DNA of 64,000 bases, taken from Alphaproteobacteria bacterium SS10. GTDB lineage: Bacteria > Pseudomonadota > Alphaproteobacteria > TMED2. Where the stretch lies: contig JAHCML010000003.1 of NCBI GenBank assembly GCA_019192455.1, forward strand, positions 863,189-927,188, given 5' to 3'. The notes under the pieces were generated by a model. It saw only the letters and a program-made list of their open reading frames with translations, did not search any database and was not told where the DNA came from. The position numbers and the translations under genes were made by a program. Positions 1-9,652 of this stretch are shown one piece after another; within the stretch, counting starts at the first letter, position 1, and each line of letters opens with the position of its first letter.

Positions 1-119
1 ATGAAGAGCGTCGTCGTCTGCAAGAGAATGAGGCCCTAGGTCGCCCAACCACGGTTGGCGAAACCCCGCGCATTGAGCGTGAGAGCCGAGCCCTACTCGA
101 GGGTCTCTTCGACTTCTAA
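1..119 (+). CDS. C-terminal fragment of a protein cut by the window edge (possibly DUF3035)
   Basis: An open frame runs from the left edge (first full codon at base 3) to TAA at 117-119, giving 38 residues rich in Glu and Arg and ending in Leu-Phe-Asp-Phe. The amino-acid content looks like a real charged protein tail rather than a shadow frame. In many alphaproteobacteria a DUF3035 lipoprotein gene lies between lspA and an M16 protease pair, and the M16 pair is just downstream here, so that identity is possible but not shown. Its last 27 bases overlap the 3' end of the convergent gene at 93-398. Confidence 0.45.
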   Translation, partial: EERRRLQENEALGRPTTVGETPRIERESRALLEGLFDF

Positions 120-398
120 TCCTGGTTCAGCGCTGTCTACAGCCTGAATGTCATCGGTGGGGGCATCACCCATCCGATCATTGATGCCTGTAACCAGGAT
201 CGCGCTGCAGAAGACCAGCAGGAATAAGCCACCGCCGCGAATACGGCGCCAATACTCAACGGCCTTGGATTGGCGAGGGTCGGTTAGGTCGATTACCCGT
301 CCGATGGCCCGCAACCGCCGATGGGCAAGCCAAGCGATCCCAGTGCCGAAAATGGCGAACCCGGCCATAAAGCCCAAAAAGGCGTCGGTGATTTCCAT
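93..398 (-). CDS. small two-helix inner-membrane protein, unknown function
   Basis: A 101-residue protein with two clear hydrophobic segments, about residues 5-25 and 55-70, separated by a basic cytoplasmic-looking stretch. The C-terminal 30 residues are acidic and hydrophilic. No family is recognised. It lies 12 bases downstream of the 314-residue gene on the same strand, so the two are probably one transcript. Its 3' end overlaps the tail of the plus-strand gene entering from the left edge. The ATG at 396-398 is the only early start. Confidence 0.6.
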   Translation of the reverse strand: MEITDAFLGFMAGFAIFGTGIAWLAHRRLRAIGRVIDLTDPRQSKAVEYWRRIRGGGLFLLVFCSAILVTGINDRMGDAPTDDIQAVDSAEPGLEVEETLE

Positions 399-410
399 CA
401 GTTCAGGCCT

Positions 411-1355
411 TTAGTAGGGTGAGTTTTGAAAGGCTTCGAGCATGGCGGGCGTGGGCTTACCCTTTACCCGGAACATCACGATGTCGGGTGACAGGCGATC
501 CTCAATCTCGCTAACTGCCTCGGCGCCAGCCTGGATATCAGGATCCTGCAACAGACCAAGAACGGCGTTCTTAAGCTCGCCAACTGGATCAGAGCCATCA
601 CTCTCAGCTGGCACATCTTTAAGGCTTGAGACCAGCTCACTGGTTCTCGTCGCAGCACCTGCATAGCGATGCCACTGCTCAACCAGTTCGTAGCTGCCAT
701 CAAACAGTACGGACACGCCCGGATAATTGAGTGATGTGAAGGTTGAGAAGCCGCCAATGCTGTTGGGGATCTCCGCGGTGCCTGCATTTGGTGGAAGACC
801 AAGCTTGCGCACCACGTCAAAGACCTTGTCCTCGGGTTCGATCCCGCGTTCAGCATTAATCTGGGGCACGATAACTGCTGCCTGCAAGAAGCGGGAGGTC
901 AGAAGAGACTCAGTGCGTACCCGGATCTCGCGAAGCGGCATCTCCTCCAGACACTGCGGTGCGTTAGCGAAAAATTCTTGCCCGCGATTTTTGATGAAGG
1001 ACATCGCCGTGTTTCGCATCGGCATGAACTGCATCTGACGCTGGCAGGCACCGGTTGCAATGAAGTCGAGCTCTACCTGTCCATTGGCCAGCTTCACGGT
1101 GATATCGCCAATGCCAACCGACGTGCTTTGGAAACCATAGGTATCAATGACGTAGGCCAGCTGCGTCTCATTGATGGCTAAATCACCCCAATAACCAGCG
1201 GTCTTATAGTGATCCGCGGTCGGCCCATGCAGGGAATATGTCGATAAGGTCGAAAGGGTCTGTGAGTTCTCGGTGGGTGCTGATGCCACCATATTGGTGT
1301 AGTAGAACCAGCCAGCGCCAAGGCCGAAGAACAGAAGCAGTAGAATTACACGCAT
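411..1355 (-). CDS. hypothetical envelope protein with N-terminal membrane anchor
   Basis: A 314-residue protein beginning with a short basic residue and a Leu/Phe-rich hydrophobic helix (residues 3-22), consistent with an uncleaved signal anchor or signal peptide. The rest is soluble with no motif that I recognise. Two cysteines near residues 103 and 133 could form a periplasmic disulfide. It is the first gene of a two-gene minus-strand unit with the small membrane protein downstream. It diverges from the M16 protease operon, with 210 bases between the starts. Confidence 0.6.
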   Translation of the reverse strand: MRVILLLLFFGLGAGWFYYTNMVASAPTENSQTLSTLSTYSLHGPTADHYKTAGYWGDLAINETQLAYVIDTYGFQSTSVGIGDITVKLANGQVELDFIATGACQRQMQFMPMRNTAMSFIKNRGQEFFANAPQCLEEMPLREIRVRTESLLTSRFLQAAVIVPQINAERGIEPEDKVFDVVRKLGLPPNAGTAEIPNSIGGFSTFTSLNYPGVSVLFDGSYELVEQWHRYAGAATRTSELVSSLKDVPAESDGSDPVGELKNAVLGLLQDPDIQAGAEAVSEIEDRLSPDIVMFRVKGKPTPAMLEAFQNSPY

Positions 1356-1527
1356 AGAGTTTGAGCTAGGTTAAGTGGGCGGTTGGGCCAAGCACGATTG
1401 TTCATGCAAACGCTTGCCCCAAGAAAGGCTGGTGATGTGTGTAGCACTCATCACGTTCCAGATACCGCGAAATATACCCCTGGACAAATCATGGGTATTG
1501 GCCATCTCTCCTTATGGGATTGTTAGC

Positions 1528-1550
1528 GGGCCGGCATGGTGTTCCGGCCC
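1528..1550 (+). promoter_or_regulatory. hairpin in the leader of the M16 protease operon
   Basis: A perfect 7-base inverted repeat, GGGCCGG at 1528-1534 and CCGGCCC at 1544-1550, encloses a 9-base loop. It ends two bases before the GGAG ribosome-binding site at 1553-1556 of the first M16 gene. No T tract follows, so it is more likely a leader structure affecting translation or mRNA stability than a terminator. Confidence 0.5.
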
Positions 1551-1565
1551 CTTGGAGTTGCGTAG

Positions 1566-3041
1566 ATGAAAACCTCGGCCTTTCCTCACTTTTGGCGCGT
1601 CTGTGGAGCATTGGCGGTACTCGTCGCCGGCGCCGTGTTGTCGGCGGACGCGGTTAAGGCACAGCCGCCTGGCCCGATAGGTCAAAGCAATGGAAACGCT
1701 GCTGTCTCAACGCCTGACTGGGCAAACCTAGCGGGTAGCCTGCTCGATAACGTTCCCGACAGCATTTTTGAGCCAGAGACGTTTACCCTGGATAACGGCC
1801 TCGAGGTTGTGGTGGTGACCAATGACCGGGCGCCGGTCACGATCCAGATGCTTTGGTACAAAGTTGGTTCCGCTGATGATCCACGTGGCCGCTCCGGGCT
1901 GGCGCATTTTGTTGAACACTTAATGTTCAAGGGGACTGAGCGCCTCGGCCCCGGTGAGTTCTCAGAGATGATTGCTGCCGTTGGTGGAACTGAGAACGCC
2001 TTCACCAGCTACGATTTCACGGGCTATTTCCAGATTGTCGCTAAGGAACACTTGCCGACGATGATGGAGTTTGAGGCGGACCGGATGACTAATCTGGCCC
2101 TCGCGCCCGAACAGGTTGATTCAGAACGCAAGGTGATCGCAGAGGAACGCCGCCAGGTGGTGGATTCCCGACCTAGTCGCCGCCTCGGCGAAGCGATGGA
2201 TGCGGTGCTGTTCGCGGGGTCTCCATACTGGGTGCCGGTGATTGGCTGGACGGAGGATATCGATAATCTCCGCCAGGAAGATGTAGAGCGGTTCTATGAG
2301 CAGTGGTACGCGCCCAATAATGCCATTCTAGTCCTGGCCGGTGACGTAACCGTTGATGAGGCGAGGAAGCTCGCCGAACGCTATTATGGCGCAATTCCAG
2401 CCAGCGATCAGGTGCCAGAGCGGACCCGCCACGCGCCACAGCCGATGCAGGCGGATGCGCTGATCACCATGCGCGACCCGCAGGTCGAACGACCAAGCTG
2501 GGTCCGGTCGACGCTGATGCCTGAGAATATGCTGCGGACGGAGCCAGAGGCCTACGCCCTAACCGTCCTCGGCAGTATCATGAGTGACGGCACGACGAGC
2601 CGCCTCCGTAAGCCATTGGTGTTCGATCAGAAGGTGGCGCTCTCCATCGGGATGTTTTCGCGCTCACGCTTTAACTCGGGCTATGTGACGCTGTATGGCG
2701 AACCAACCGAGGCCCATACACTTGAGGAGTTGGAAGCAGCCGTTGATGTTGAAATCGCCCGGCTATTGGAGGACGGCGTAACCGCGGAAGAAGTTGAGGC
2801 CGCTCAAGAGCGCCTGCTTGCCTCGGCGATCTTTGCTCGTGATGGCCTTAATCGGCCCGCACGCACGGTCGGCAACACCTTGGTCAGCGGCTATACGATT
2901 GAGGATTTAGAGAGTTGGGCCGTGCGGATCTCGGAAGTGACACCGGAACTGGTGAATGAGGTCGCAGCGCAAGTGTTCAATCAACAGAAATCAGTGACCG
3001 GCTTTTTGCTGCCGGATGATGATGCCGGAGCTTCCCAATGA
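1566..3041 (+). CDS. M16 family zinc metallopeptidase, catalytic subunit
   Basis: A 491-residue secreted protease of the pitrilysin/processing-peptidase family. Residues 1-33 form a signal peptide ending near Ala-Gln. The inverted zinc motif HxxEH is intact at about residues 114-118 (His-Phe-Val-Glu-His), and the distal Glu ligand is in the Glu-Glu pair at 193-194. An M16_C domain fills the second half. The family cleaves short peptides and often works as a heterodimer with a catalytically dead partner, which is what the next gene encodes. The ATG has GGAG 9 bases upstream. The stop overlaps the partner's start by 4 bases (ATGA), implying translational coupling. It probably acts in the periplasm. 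Confidence 0.9.
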   Translation: MKTSAFPHFWRVCGALAVLVAGAVLSADAVKAQPPGPIGQSNGNAAVSTPDWANLAGSLLDNVPDSIFEPETFTLDNGLEVVVVTNDRAPVTIQMLWYKVGSADDPRGRSGLAHFVEHLMFKGTERLGPGEFSEMIAAVGGTENAFTSYDFTGYFQIVAKEHLPTMMEFEADRMTNLALAPEQVDSERKVIAEERRQVVDSRPSRRLGEAMDAVLFAGSPYWVPVIGWTEDIDNLRQEDVERFYEQWYAPNNAILVLAGDVTVDEARKLAERYYGAIPASDQVPERTRHAPQPMQADALITMRDPQVERPSWVRSTLMPENMLRTEPEAYALTVLGSIMSDGTTSRLRKPLVFDQKVALSIGMFSRSRFNSGYVTLYGEPTEAHTLEELEAAVDVEIARLLEDGVTAEEVEAAQERLLASAIFARDGLNRPARTVGNTLVSGYTIEDLESWAVRISEVTPELVNEVAAQVFNQQKSVTGFLLPDDDAGASQ

Positions 3042-4453
3042 TGGTTCGCCCGTTTTTCTCAGCCATGTCAGGCCGTTTCCTGGTCGTCCTATCTACCCTG
3101 GTTCTCGCCATCGGCTTAGTTCGCCCCGCTCATGCTGGTCCGGATATTCAACGGGTGATGTCGCCCGGTGGGATTGAGGCCTGGCTGATCGAGGATAACT
3201 CGCTGCCGATCATCGCGATGGGGTTCAACTTCGACGCTGGTTACTCTTTCGACCCTAAGGGAAAGGAAGGTTTAGCCAGCCTCAGCGCCACATTGCTTAC
3301 CCGAGGTGCGGGTGAGTTTGATGAGCAAAAGTTTCAAGAGCGCCTCAACAACCGCTCAATCATTCTCAGCTTCGACGTCTATTCCGATAATCTCTATGGC
3401 AGCCTTAAGACCCTGAGCCCACGTCGGGATGAGGCGTTTGAGTTCTTGCGTCTCGCCCTTAGCGAACCACGGTTTGAAGCCGAGGCGCTTCAGCGCGCGA
3501 AAGAACAACACCTTTCCTCACTGCAGCGAAGCCAAGGTAACGGCCAATGGGTGGCCCAGCGGTTTTTGAGCCGTATGCTCTATGGCGACCATGGTTATGC
3601 TGGTGAACGCCTCGGCACCGCGGAAGGGATTGCCGCCGTCACTAAGGATGACATGGTTGGCTATACCCAGCGTTTGATGACCCGTGACACCCTGCTGGTG
3701 ACGGTGGTTGGTGACATTACAGCGGATGAACTCGCTGATCGCCTAGATCAGGTGTTCGGTGACCTGCCAGCTAGCCGGACCGGCCCAGTTGCTGTCGAGA
3801 ACACCGTGCCGGATCGAAGCCAAGTCGTGGTGATTGAGCGGGAGGTGCCACAGACGACCGTTAGTATTGGTCAGCAGGGGATTGATCGTGCTGATCCAGA
3901 TTGGTTTGCCGCCAGCATTGCGAACTATATCCTCGGCGGTGGCGGATTTCAGAGCCGCTTAATGAAGGCCGCTCGTGTTGAACGTGGGCTGACTTACGGT
4001 GTGTATTCCGGGCTCCGGCCTGCTGATGCCTTTGACGTCATGCTGATGTCAGGCTCAACTAACCACGAAGACGCCGGTGAGTTTCTGGATGTGATCCGTG
4101 AGGAATGGCGGGTACTTGCGGAAGAAGGCCCAACCGATGACGAGGTTGAGCGGGCTAAGGGTTACCTGATCGGATCCTTTGCCAAGCGGCTGCTGTCTAC
4201 CGAGGGGATCGCCAGCGTTTTGTTGGCCATTCGGGAGAGCGATCTGGGTATCGACTACCTGGACCAGCGTACCAGCCTGATTGAAGCTGTCAGCGCGGAT
4301 GATGTTCGGCGCGTTGCTGCTGAGCTGTTGAACCCGGATGGTTTGCTTGTCTCCGTGGTTGGTATGCCTGAGGGAATCGAGGCGGACCGAACTGTGCCAT
4401 TGGGCAGCGATATCTTGGATGCCTTGGCTGAAGAGCCATTCGGCGGCAGCTAA
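3038..4453 (+). CDS. M16 family peptidase-like protein, non-catalytic partner
   Basis: A 471-residue protein with a signal peptide (residues 1-33, cut after Ala-His-Ala) and the two-lobe M16 fold. At the place where HxxEH should occur there is a Lys-Glu-Gly-Leu-Ala stretch instead, so the zinc site is absent. In bacterial M16 pairs the inactive subunit completes the substrate chamber of the active one. The 4-base overlap with the upstream active gene supports a 1:1 complex. No distinctive sequence shows what the physiological substrate is. Confidence 0.88.
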   Translation: MMVRPFFSAMSGRFLVVLSTLVLAIGLVRPAHAGPDIQRVMSPGGIEAWLIEDNSLPIIAMGFNFDAGYSFDPKGKEGLASLSATLLTRGAGEFDEQKFQERLNNRSIILSFDVYSDNLYGSLKTLSPRRDEAFEFLRLALSEPRFEAEALQRAKEQHLSSLQRSQGNGQWVAQRFLSRMLYGDHGYAGERLGTAEGIAAVTKDDMVGYTQRLMTRDTLLVTVVGDITADELADRLDQVFGDLPASRTGPVAVENTVPDRSQVVVIEREVPQTTVSIGQQGIDRADPDWFAASIANYILGGGGFQSRLMKAARVERGLTYGVYSGLRPADAFDVMLMSGSTNHEDAGEFLDVIREEWRVLAEEGPTDDEVERAKGYLIGSFAKRLLSTEGIASVLLAIRESDLGIDYLDQRTSLIEAVSADDVRRVAAELLNPDGLLVSVVGMPEGIEADRTVPLGSDILDALAEEPFGGS

Positions 4454-4559
4454 GAGCCCGGGTTTTCCCCGATATCCTAATTGCTCCCCCGGGGTTGTCT
4501 TGGTGATGACTGCCCGGGCTTGCTAGCTTGGTTGGATCACATCACAACCTGCGACCCTG

Positions 4560-6242
4560 GTGGTCGACCGCACCATGCCCTTATCAGAGTCTCCCGCTTG
4601 GCGGGCTCTAGACCAACATCGGAAATCCCTCGATAGCTTCCATCTTCGAGATGCGTTTGCCGCCGATGGTAATCGGCACACTCGCTTCACCGCTGAGGCC
4701 GCTGGCCTGTTTCTCGACTATTCGAAGAATTGGGTAACTGAAGAGACCATGGGCCTGCTGGGTGATTTGCTGACCCAGGAGGATGTGGAGCGCCATCGCG
4801 AGCGTTTGTTCGCAGGTGAGCAGATCAACGAGACTGAAGGCCGGTCGGTCCTTCATATGGCCTTACGCAACCGCAGTCAGCAGGTGGTGCTCGTCGATGA
4901 CCAGGATGTGATGCCCGCGATCCATCAGGTGCTGGAGCGCATGCGTGTCTTTGTTGAGGACGTACGCGCCGGCCAATGGTTGGGGCATAGCGGTAAGCAG
5001 ATCCAGCACGTTGTGAACATCGGTATCGGCGGCTCTGACTTGGGGCCCCGCATGGCGGTGGCCGCCCTAGCGCCTTACGCTGACCGACTGCAAAGCCACT
5101 TTGTCTCAAACGTTGATGGTGCTGATCTGGCCGCCACGCTGGCCGTCGTGGATCCAGAAACAACGCTGTTCATCATTGCGTCCAAGACCTTCACAACCCA
5201 GGAGACCCTGGCCAACGCCAATTCGGCTAGGGATTGGTTGTTGGGCCATTTCGAGGGCGACCGGGCAGCTATTGCTAAGCACTTCGTTGCGGTGTCGACC
5301 AATAGTGAGGCGGTCCAGGCTTTCGGTATTGATCCGGCCAATATGTTTGGCTTTTGGGACTGGGTTGGTGGTCGATACTCGGTTTGGTCGGCGGTCGGGT
5401 TGTCAGTAGCGCTGGCAATTGGGTTTGAGCAGTTTGAGGCATTCCTCGACGGCGCCCATGCCATGGACCGGCACTTTGTTACCGAGCGCTTCTCCCGCAA
5501 CCTGCCAATGCTCTTGGCTGTACTGGGGATTTGGTATCGCGGCTTCTGGGACCTGCCAGCCCAGGCGCTTCTGCCCTATGACCAATCCTTAAGCCTGTTT
5601 CCAGCGCATCTGCAGCAGCTGGATATGGAGAGCAACGGCAAATCCATTGATTTGAAGGGTCATGCGGTTTCGACCCAGACCGGTCCAATCATCTTTGGCG
5701 AGCCGGGTACCAATGGCCAGCATGCGTTCTACCAGTTGATCCACCAGGGCACGACGGTGATCCCGTGCGATTTCATTGTGCCCGCCACCGCCCATCACGG
5801 GCTGGATGGGCATCACGACATCCTGCTCGCCCATGCAGTTGCCCAGGCGGAAGCGCTGATGACCGGTAAGCCTGCGGAAGCAGTGCGTGCGGAGTTGAAG
5901 GCCGAAGGCATCGTCGGGTCTGCGGCCCGATCCCTGTTCCCCCATAAGGTCTTTGAGGGGAACCGCCCATCGAACATGATCCTGATGGAGAAACTGACCC
6001 CCTACACACTAGGGGCCTTGGTCGCGCTTTATGAGCATAAGGTGTTCGTCCAGGGCTCGATTTGGCGGATCAACAGCTTTGACCAATGGGGTGTTGAGCT
6101 TGGCAAGCAGTTGGCCAAGCAGACGCTGAGCGACCTGACGGCATCTGGTGATCAGCCCGTTGACGGGCATGATTGTTCAACCAATGGCATTCTTACTTGG
6201 CTGCGGCGTCACCGTCAGGCACCGGGGGATGGTGCGGCATGA
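4560..6242 (+). CDS. pgi: glucose-6-phosphate isomerase
   Basis: Interconverts glucose-6-phosphate and fructose-6-phosphate in the cytoplasm. The 560-residue length is normal for the bacterial long form. The family signature with Gly-Gly-Arg-Tyr-Ser is at about residues 266-280, and the second signature around Met-Glu-Ser-Asn-Gly-Lys is near 360. The called start is GTG at 4560; an in-frame ATG at 4575 would shorten the protein by 5 residues. Its TGA overlaps the mutL ATG by 4 bases, so the two are co-transcribed. An imperfect long-range inverted repeat (AGCCCGGG at 4455-4462, CCCGGGCT at 4513-4520) lies in the 106-base gap after the M16 genes. Confidence 0.96.
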   Translation: MVDRTMPLSESPAWRALDQHRKSLDSFHLRDAFAADGNRHTRFTAEAAGLFLDYSKNWVTEETMGLLGDLLTQEDVERHRERLFAGEQINETEGRSVLHMALRNRSQQVVLVDDQDVMPAIHQVLERMRVFVEDVRAGQWLGHSGKQIQHVVNIGIGGSDLGPRMAVAALAPYADRLQSHFVSNVDGADLAATLAVVDPETTLFIIASKTFTTQETLANANSARDWLLGHFEGDRAAIAKHFVAVSTNSEAVQAFGIDPANMFGFWDWVGGRYSVWSAVGLSVALAIGFEQFEAFLDGAHAMDRHFVTERFSRNLPMLLAVLGIWYRGFWDLPAQALLPYDQSLSLFPAHLQQLDMESNGKSIDLKGHAVSTQTGPIIFGEPGTNGQHAFYQLIHQGTTVIPCDFIVPATAHHGLDGHHDILLAHAVAQAEALMTGKPAEAVRAELKAEGIVGSAARSLFPHKVFEGNRPSNMILMEKLTPYTLGALVALYEHKVFVQGSIWRINSFDQWGVELGKQLAKQTLSDLTASGDQPVDGHDCSTNGILTWLRRHRQAPGDGAA

Positions 6243-8098
6243 TTATCCGTCGCCTGCCCGAGAACCTAGTTAACCGCATTGCCGCCGGTGAGGTCATTGA
6301 GCGACCCGCCGCCGTGGTTAAAGAGTTGGTTGAGAACGCCATTGATGCCGGGGCAACCCAGATTGACATCGCTTGGCGTGACGGTGGCAAGCGACAGATC
6401 ACCATTGCCGATAATGGCCGTGGCATGGATCAAGAGGACCTGAAACTCTCCATCGAACGCCACGCCACCTCAAAGCTCGAGGATGAAGAGCTTGTCGATA
6501 TCCGCACCCTCGGTTTTCGGGGTGAGGCGCTGCCCTCCATTGGTGCTGTGGCGCGTCTACAAATCACCAGCCGCGCAGAGGGTGATGAGCATGGATGGCA
6601 ACTGACCGTTGAGGGCGGTCAGATCGGGGAGCTAGAGCCTGCGGGTCGTCAGCCAGGCACAACAGTTGAGGTCCGCGACCTGTTTTTCGCGACACCGGCC
6701 CGCCTCAAATTCCTAAAGACCGCGCGCACTGAAACCACCATGGCGATGGAGCTTGTGCATCGGCTCGCCATGGCCCATCCGGCCATTGGTTTCACGGTGA
6801 AGAGTGAGGAGCGGACGGTTTTAAATCTGCCAGCCGCCGACCTTGCCACGACGGATGCGGATGAGCTGCTGGCCCGACGCCTCGATGCGGTGATTGGCCA
6901 TGATTTCATTGCCAACGCCATTCCATTCTCAATTGAGCGTCCAACCCCGGATGGATCAGTTGGCACCATCCGTCTAAGTGGTTGGGCAGGTCTGCCGACC
7001 CATGGCCGCGCCTCGTCTAAGTTTCAGTACCTATTCGTGAATGGTCGCCCGGTGCGGGATAAGCTGCTGCTCGGTGCAATTCGGGCTGGCTATATGGATG
7101 TGATGGCAAGCGACCGCCACGGCATGGTCGCCCTGTTCCTTGATCTGCCCTCGGCAGAGCTGGATGTGAATGTGCACCCGGCCAAGACTGAGGTTCGGTT
7201 CCGGGATGCCGCCCGTATCCGTGCCCTGATCGTAACGGGTTTGCGTACCGCCTTGGCTGAGGCTGGCGTCCAAGTATCAACCGAACGGAGTGAGCAGACC
7301 CTCGCTGAGCTTGCCCGCACACCAACGCCGTTTCCATCGGCCTCAAGCAGTAGGCCGATCTATCCACCACGCCCGGTGGAGGCCTGGGCACAAGAGCCAG
7401 CCAATGGCTTCATGGACAATGCCCCACCGGCCAGCCGCTTTAGCGGGGCGGGGCCATCATTTCCCAGTGCAGCACCAGCCGCGGCCGCCGTCTCCGCTGA
7501 GCCGGCGGTTGAGCAATACCCGTTGGGTGCTGCCGTGGCCCAGCTGCACAACACCTACATCGTCACCCAGACTTCCCAGGGGCTAGTGCTGGTTGATCAG
7601 CATGCGGCCCATGAGCGGATTGTGTTTGAGACGATGAAGGCGAGGCTGGCAGAGGGCGAAACCGTCCCGGCCCAGCGCCTCTTACTGCCGGTTGTGGTTG
7701 AGTTGGGTGAGGGAGCAGCCAGCATCATGCTGGAGAGCGCTAACAATCTCGCCAAGCTTGGCTTGGAGATTGAGCCGTTCGGGGCTGGCACCATCGCTGT
7801 GCAGTCCGTGCCAGCCTTGCTGGGCAAGACGGAGACCACGGAGTTGGTGCGTGATTTGGCCGACCGGCTGGATGAGATTGATAGTGCCGACCTGCTCACC
7901 CGTGCATTGCATGAGGTTTGCGCAACCATGGCCTGCCATGGCTCGGTTCGGGCTGGTCGACGCCTAACCATGACGGAGATGAATGCCTTGCTGCGCCAGA
8001 TTGAGAGCACGCCAGCGGCAAGCCAGTGCAATCACGGCCGCCCAACCTTCATCACGCTTGATCTGGCGTCGGTTGAGAAGCTGTTTGACCGTCGCTGA
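6239..8098 (+). CDS. mutL: DNA mismatch repair protein MutL (endonuclease type)
   Basis: The 619-residue mismatch-repair coordinator. The N-terminal GHKL ATPase is complete: Glu32/Asn33 in motif I, DNGRG at 58-62, and GFRGEAL at 92-98. A Pro/Ala-rich linker follows from about 360 to 430. The C-terminal domain carries the metal-binding endonuclease motif DQHA(x2)E(x4)E plus ACHGS and CNHGRP elements. This means MutL itself nicks the daughter strand, unlike the Dam-guided enterobacterial version. The start at 6239 sits in the ATGA overlap with pgi; an upstream in-frame start at 6173 lies inside pgi and is unlikely. The last 47 bases overlap the convergent PAP2 gene. Confidence 0.95.
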   Translation: MIIRRLPENLVNRIAAGEVIERPAAVVKELVENAIDAGATQIDIAWRDGGKRQITIADNGRGMDQEDLKLSIERHATSKLEDEELVDIRTLGFRGEALPSIGAVARLQITSRAEGDEHGWQLTVEGGQIGELEPAGRQPGTTVEVRDLFFATPARLKFLKTARTETTMAMELVHRLAMAHPAIGFTVKSEERTVLNLPAADLATTDADELLARRLDAVIGHDFIANAIPFSIERPTPDGSVGTIRLSGWAGLPTHGRASSKFQYLFVNGRPVRDKLLLGAIRAGYMDVMASDRHGMVALFLDLPSAELDVNVHPAKTEVRFRDAARIRALIVTGLRTALAEAGVQVSTERSEQTLAELARTPTPFPSASSSRPIYPPRPVEAWAQEPANGFMDNAPPASRFSGAGPSFPSAAPAAAAVSAEPAVEQYPLGAAVAQLHNTYIVTQTSQGLVLVDQHAAHERIVFETMKARLAEGETVPAQRLLLPVVVELGEGAASIMLESANNLAKLGLEIEPFGAGTIAVQSVPALLGKTETTELVRDLADRLDEIDSADLLTRALHEVCATMACHGSVRAGRRLTMTEMNALLRQIESTPAASQCNHGRPTFITLDLASVEKLFDRR

Positions 8099-9071
8099 GG
8101 TAGCGGCGAGCCGCCCACCAGATCACATAAGTGGTGATCAGTGAGGCGTAGCTATCAATCGCGTAATGCCAGAGTAGGACCACCGAACCCACCATAATCA
8201 CGGCAAAGAATACCCAGGTGACAATCGCGAACTTGGGGGAGTGCTTATGGACATAGAGGCTGATCAGGAACGTCGTGCTGATATGCATGGACGGGAAGGC
8301 CGATGGGCCATTCAGATCGGTGATCGGTCCATAGAGATGCCAATCTAACAGGATGTCCCGGAAGAAGCAGGTGGCCGATGAGCGTTCGCATAATCCGGCC
8401 AAGCCAGCCTCGAACGGGGCCGTTAGCGCGCCATCATAGAAATAGGGCAGGTAGATCGGGCCGACGGACGAGGCTGCCGTCGCGATAATGCAGCCATTGA
8501 TGTACCAGGCGCCGATATAGGCGAGGATGAATGCCTCGCGCTCTTTCTGTCCTGGCGCGCTAAAGATCACAAAGCCAGCCGCGAAAATCACGAAGAAGAA
8601 ATAGAAGTAGTAGGCGATATCCAGCAGCGTCACGAAGGCTGGAATGCTCAACACAAACCAAACCAACTCATAGGGCTGCATGCCGAAATGCAGCCATCCA
8701 TCAACCTTGATCAGCAACGGATCAAGGTAATAGGGGACAATGAGTGGGATCGCGGATTTGATCGCGGGAAAGAACGCTAGCAAGACGCCAAGGCTGAACA
8801 GTCCCAACAACGCATCGGCCAAATCGACCTGCTTTAACTTGCGACGGGCACCTAGAATCAAAAGTGCCAGCCCCATCGCCCCAATCGTGTAGCTGTTTAG
8901 GGTAGGGAAGAAGCCACTCTCGCCATATTGCCAAAGACCGAGATAGAGGTTGATGGCAAAGCCATGGGCCATAATCAGGCAGGAGAGCCAAATCAGCGGC
9001 TTCCGGTGTGGGGCCGCCCGGGTCCAGGCGATTAGCTTCCCGATAGGGCTTGTGGCGGCATCCTCACTCAC
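8052..9071 (-). CDS. PAP2-superfamily membrane phosphatase/phosphotransferase
   Basis: A polytopic protein of 339 residues with about seven hydrophobic segments. The PAP2 catalytic motifs are visible: a Pro-Ser-Met-His element preceded by Gly-Pro-Ser-Ala-Phe, and a distal His-Tyr-Ala-Ile-Asp carrying the second His and the Asp. The arrangement resembles the PAP2_3/Aur1-like branch, which includes lipid phosphatases and inositol-phosphorylceramide synthase-like enzymes, so the substrate is likely a membrane lipid phosphate. The GTG at 9071 is chosen because it overlaps the rsmD stop as GTGA; a longer frame to 9146 lies inside rsmD. The 3' end overlaps mutL by 47 bases. Confidence 0.8.
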   Translation of the reverse strand: MSEDAATSPIGKLIAWTRAAPHRKPLIWLSCLIMAHGFAINLYLGLWQYGESGFFPTLNSYTIGAMGLALLILGARRKLKQVDLADALLGLFSLGVLLAFFPAIKSAIPLIVPYYLDPLLIKVDGWLHFGMQPYELVWFVLSIPAFVTLLDIAYYFYFFFVIFAAGFVIFSAPGQKEREAFILAYIGAWYINGCIIATAASSVGPIYLPYFYDGALTAPFEAGLAGLCERSSATCFFRDILLDWHLYGPITDLNGPSAFPSMHISTTFLISLYVHKHSPKFAIVTWVFFAVIMVGSVVLLWHYAIDSYASLITTYVIWWAARRYLSDGQTASQPTPDQA

Positions 9072-9652
9072 ACCGCATCCTCGGGCTGCAAGCGAAGGAA
9101 GTTGAGGCCGGTATCGCCAATATCGCGACGGTCGAGCAGTTGCCAATGGCCGTCCAGAACCAGATGCTCACGCTTCTTAGTTTCCGCCATCAGGAGTGTA
9201 TCGGCATGAAGCCACCCGGACGCTAGCAGGCCGGCCATGCTGAGCGGCAGGAAGCCCTGTTCATATGGTGGGTCCAGGAAGATTAGATCAACCGGGCGAG
9301 GCGCTGCTGGCGGCTTGGTCGCATCCAGCCGTTGGACCTGAACCCGATCGCTGACTTTAAGCTGGTTTGCCGTTTCTCGAATGACGCTGGTGGCGCCCGC
9401 GGCCTGATCCCAGAACCAAACCCGTTCCGCACCACGAGATAGCGCCTCAAAGCCGAGCGTGCCAGCACCGGCAAATGCATCCAGCACCAGTGCCTCACCC
9501 GTTGTCAGTTTCGCGCCGGTAAGCTTGGCCCAGGGCGCGTGGGCCAGGATATTGAACAAGCTCTCCCGCACCCGGTCAGTGGTCGGGCGAATGGCACGGC
9601 CAGTAGGGGCGGTTAACCGCCTTCCGCGCATCTCACCGCCGGTGATCCTCAT
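9068..9652 (-). CDS. rsmD: 16S rRNA (guanine966-N2)-methyltransferase RsmD
   Basis: A 194-residue SAM-dependent methyltransferase that modifies G966 of 16S rRNA. It opens with the RsmD-type Met-Arg-Ile-Thr-Gly-Gly and a Gly-Arg-Arg-Leu element. The SAM loop with Asp-Ala-Phe-Ala-Gly-Ala-Gly-Thr is near residue 55-65. The catalytic motif reads Asp-Pro-Pro-Tyr near 125-130, the usual variant of NPPY. It overlaps the upstream pseudouridine synthase by 4 bases (ATGA) and the downstream PAP2 gene by 4 bases (GTGA), so the three genes form one coupled minus-strand unit. Confidence 0.93.
   Translation of the reverse strand: MRITGGEMRGRRLTAPTGRAIRPTTDRVRESLFNILAHAPWAKLTGAKLTTGEALVLDAFAGAGTLGFEALSRGAERVWFWDQAAGATSVIRETANQLKVSDRVQVQRLDATKPPAAPRPVDLIFLDPPYEQGFLPLSMAGLLASGWLHADTLLMAETKKREHLVLDGHWQLLDRRDIGDTGLNFLRLQPEDAV

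Noticed and set aside
7017-7391. Long minus-strand ORFs inside mutL, pgi and glnE
   Set aside because: They lie opposite well-identified genes, with composition expected of shadow frames and no start-site context.
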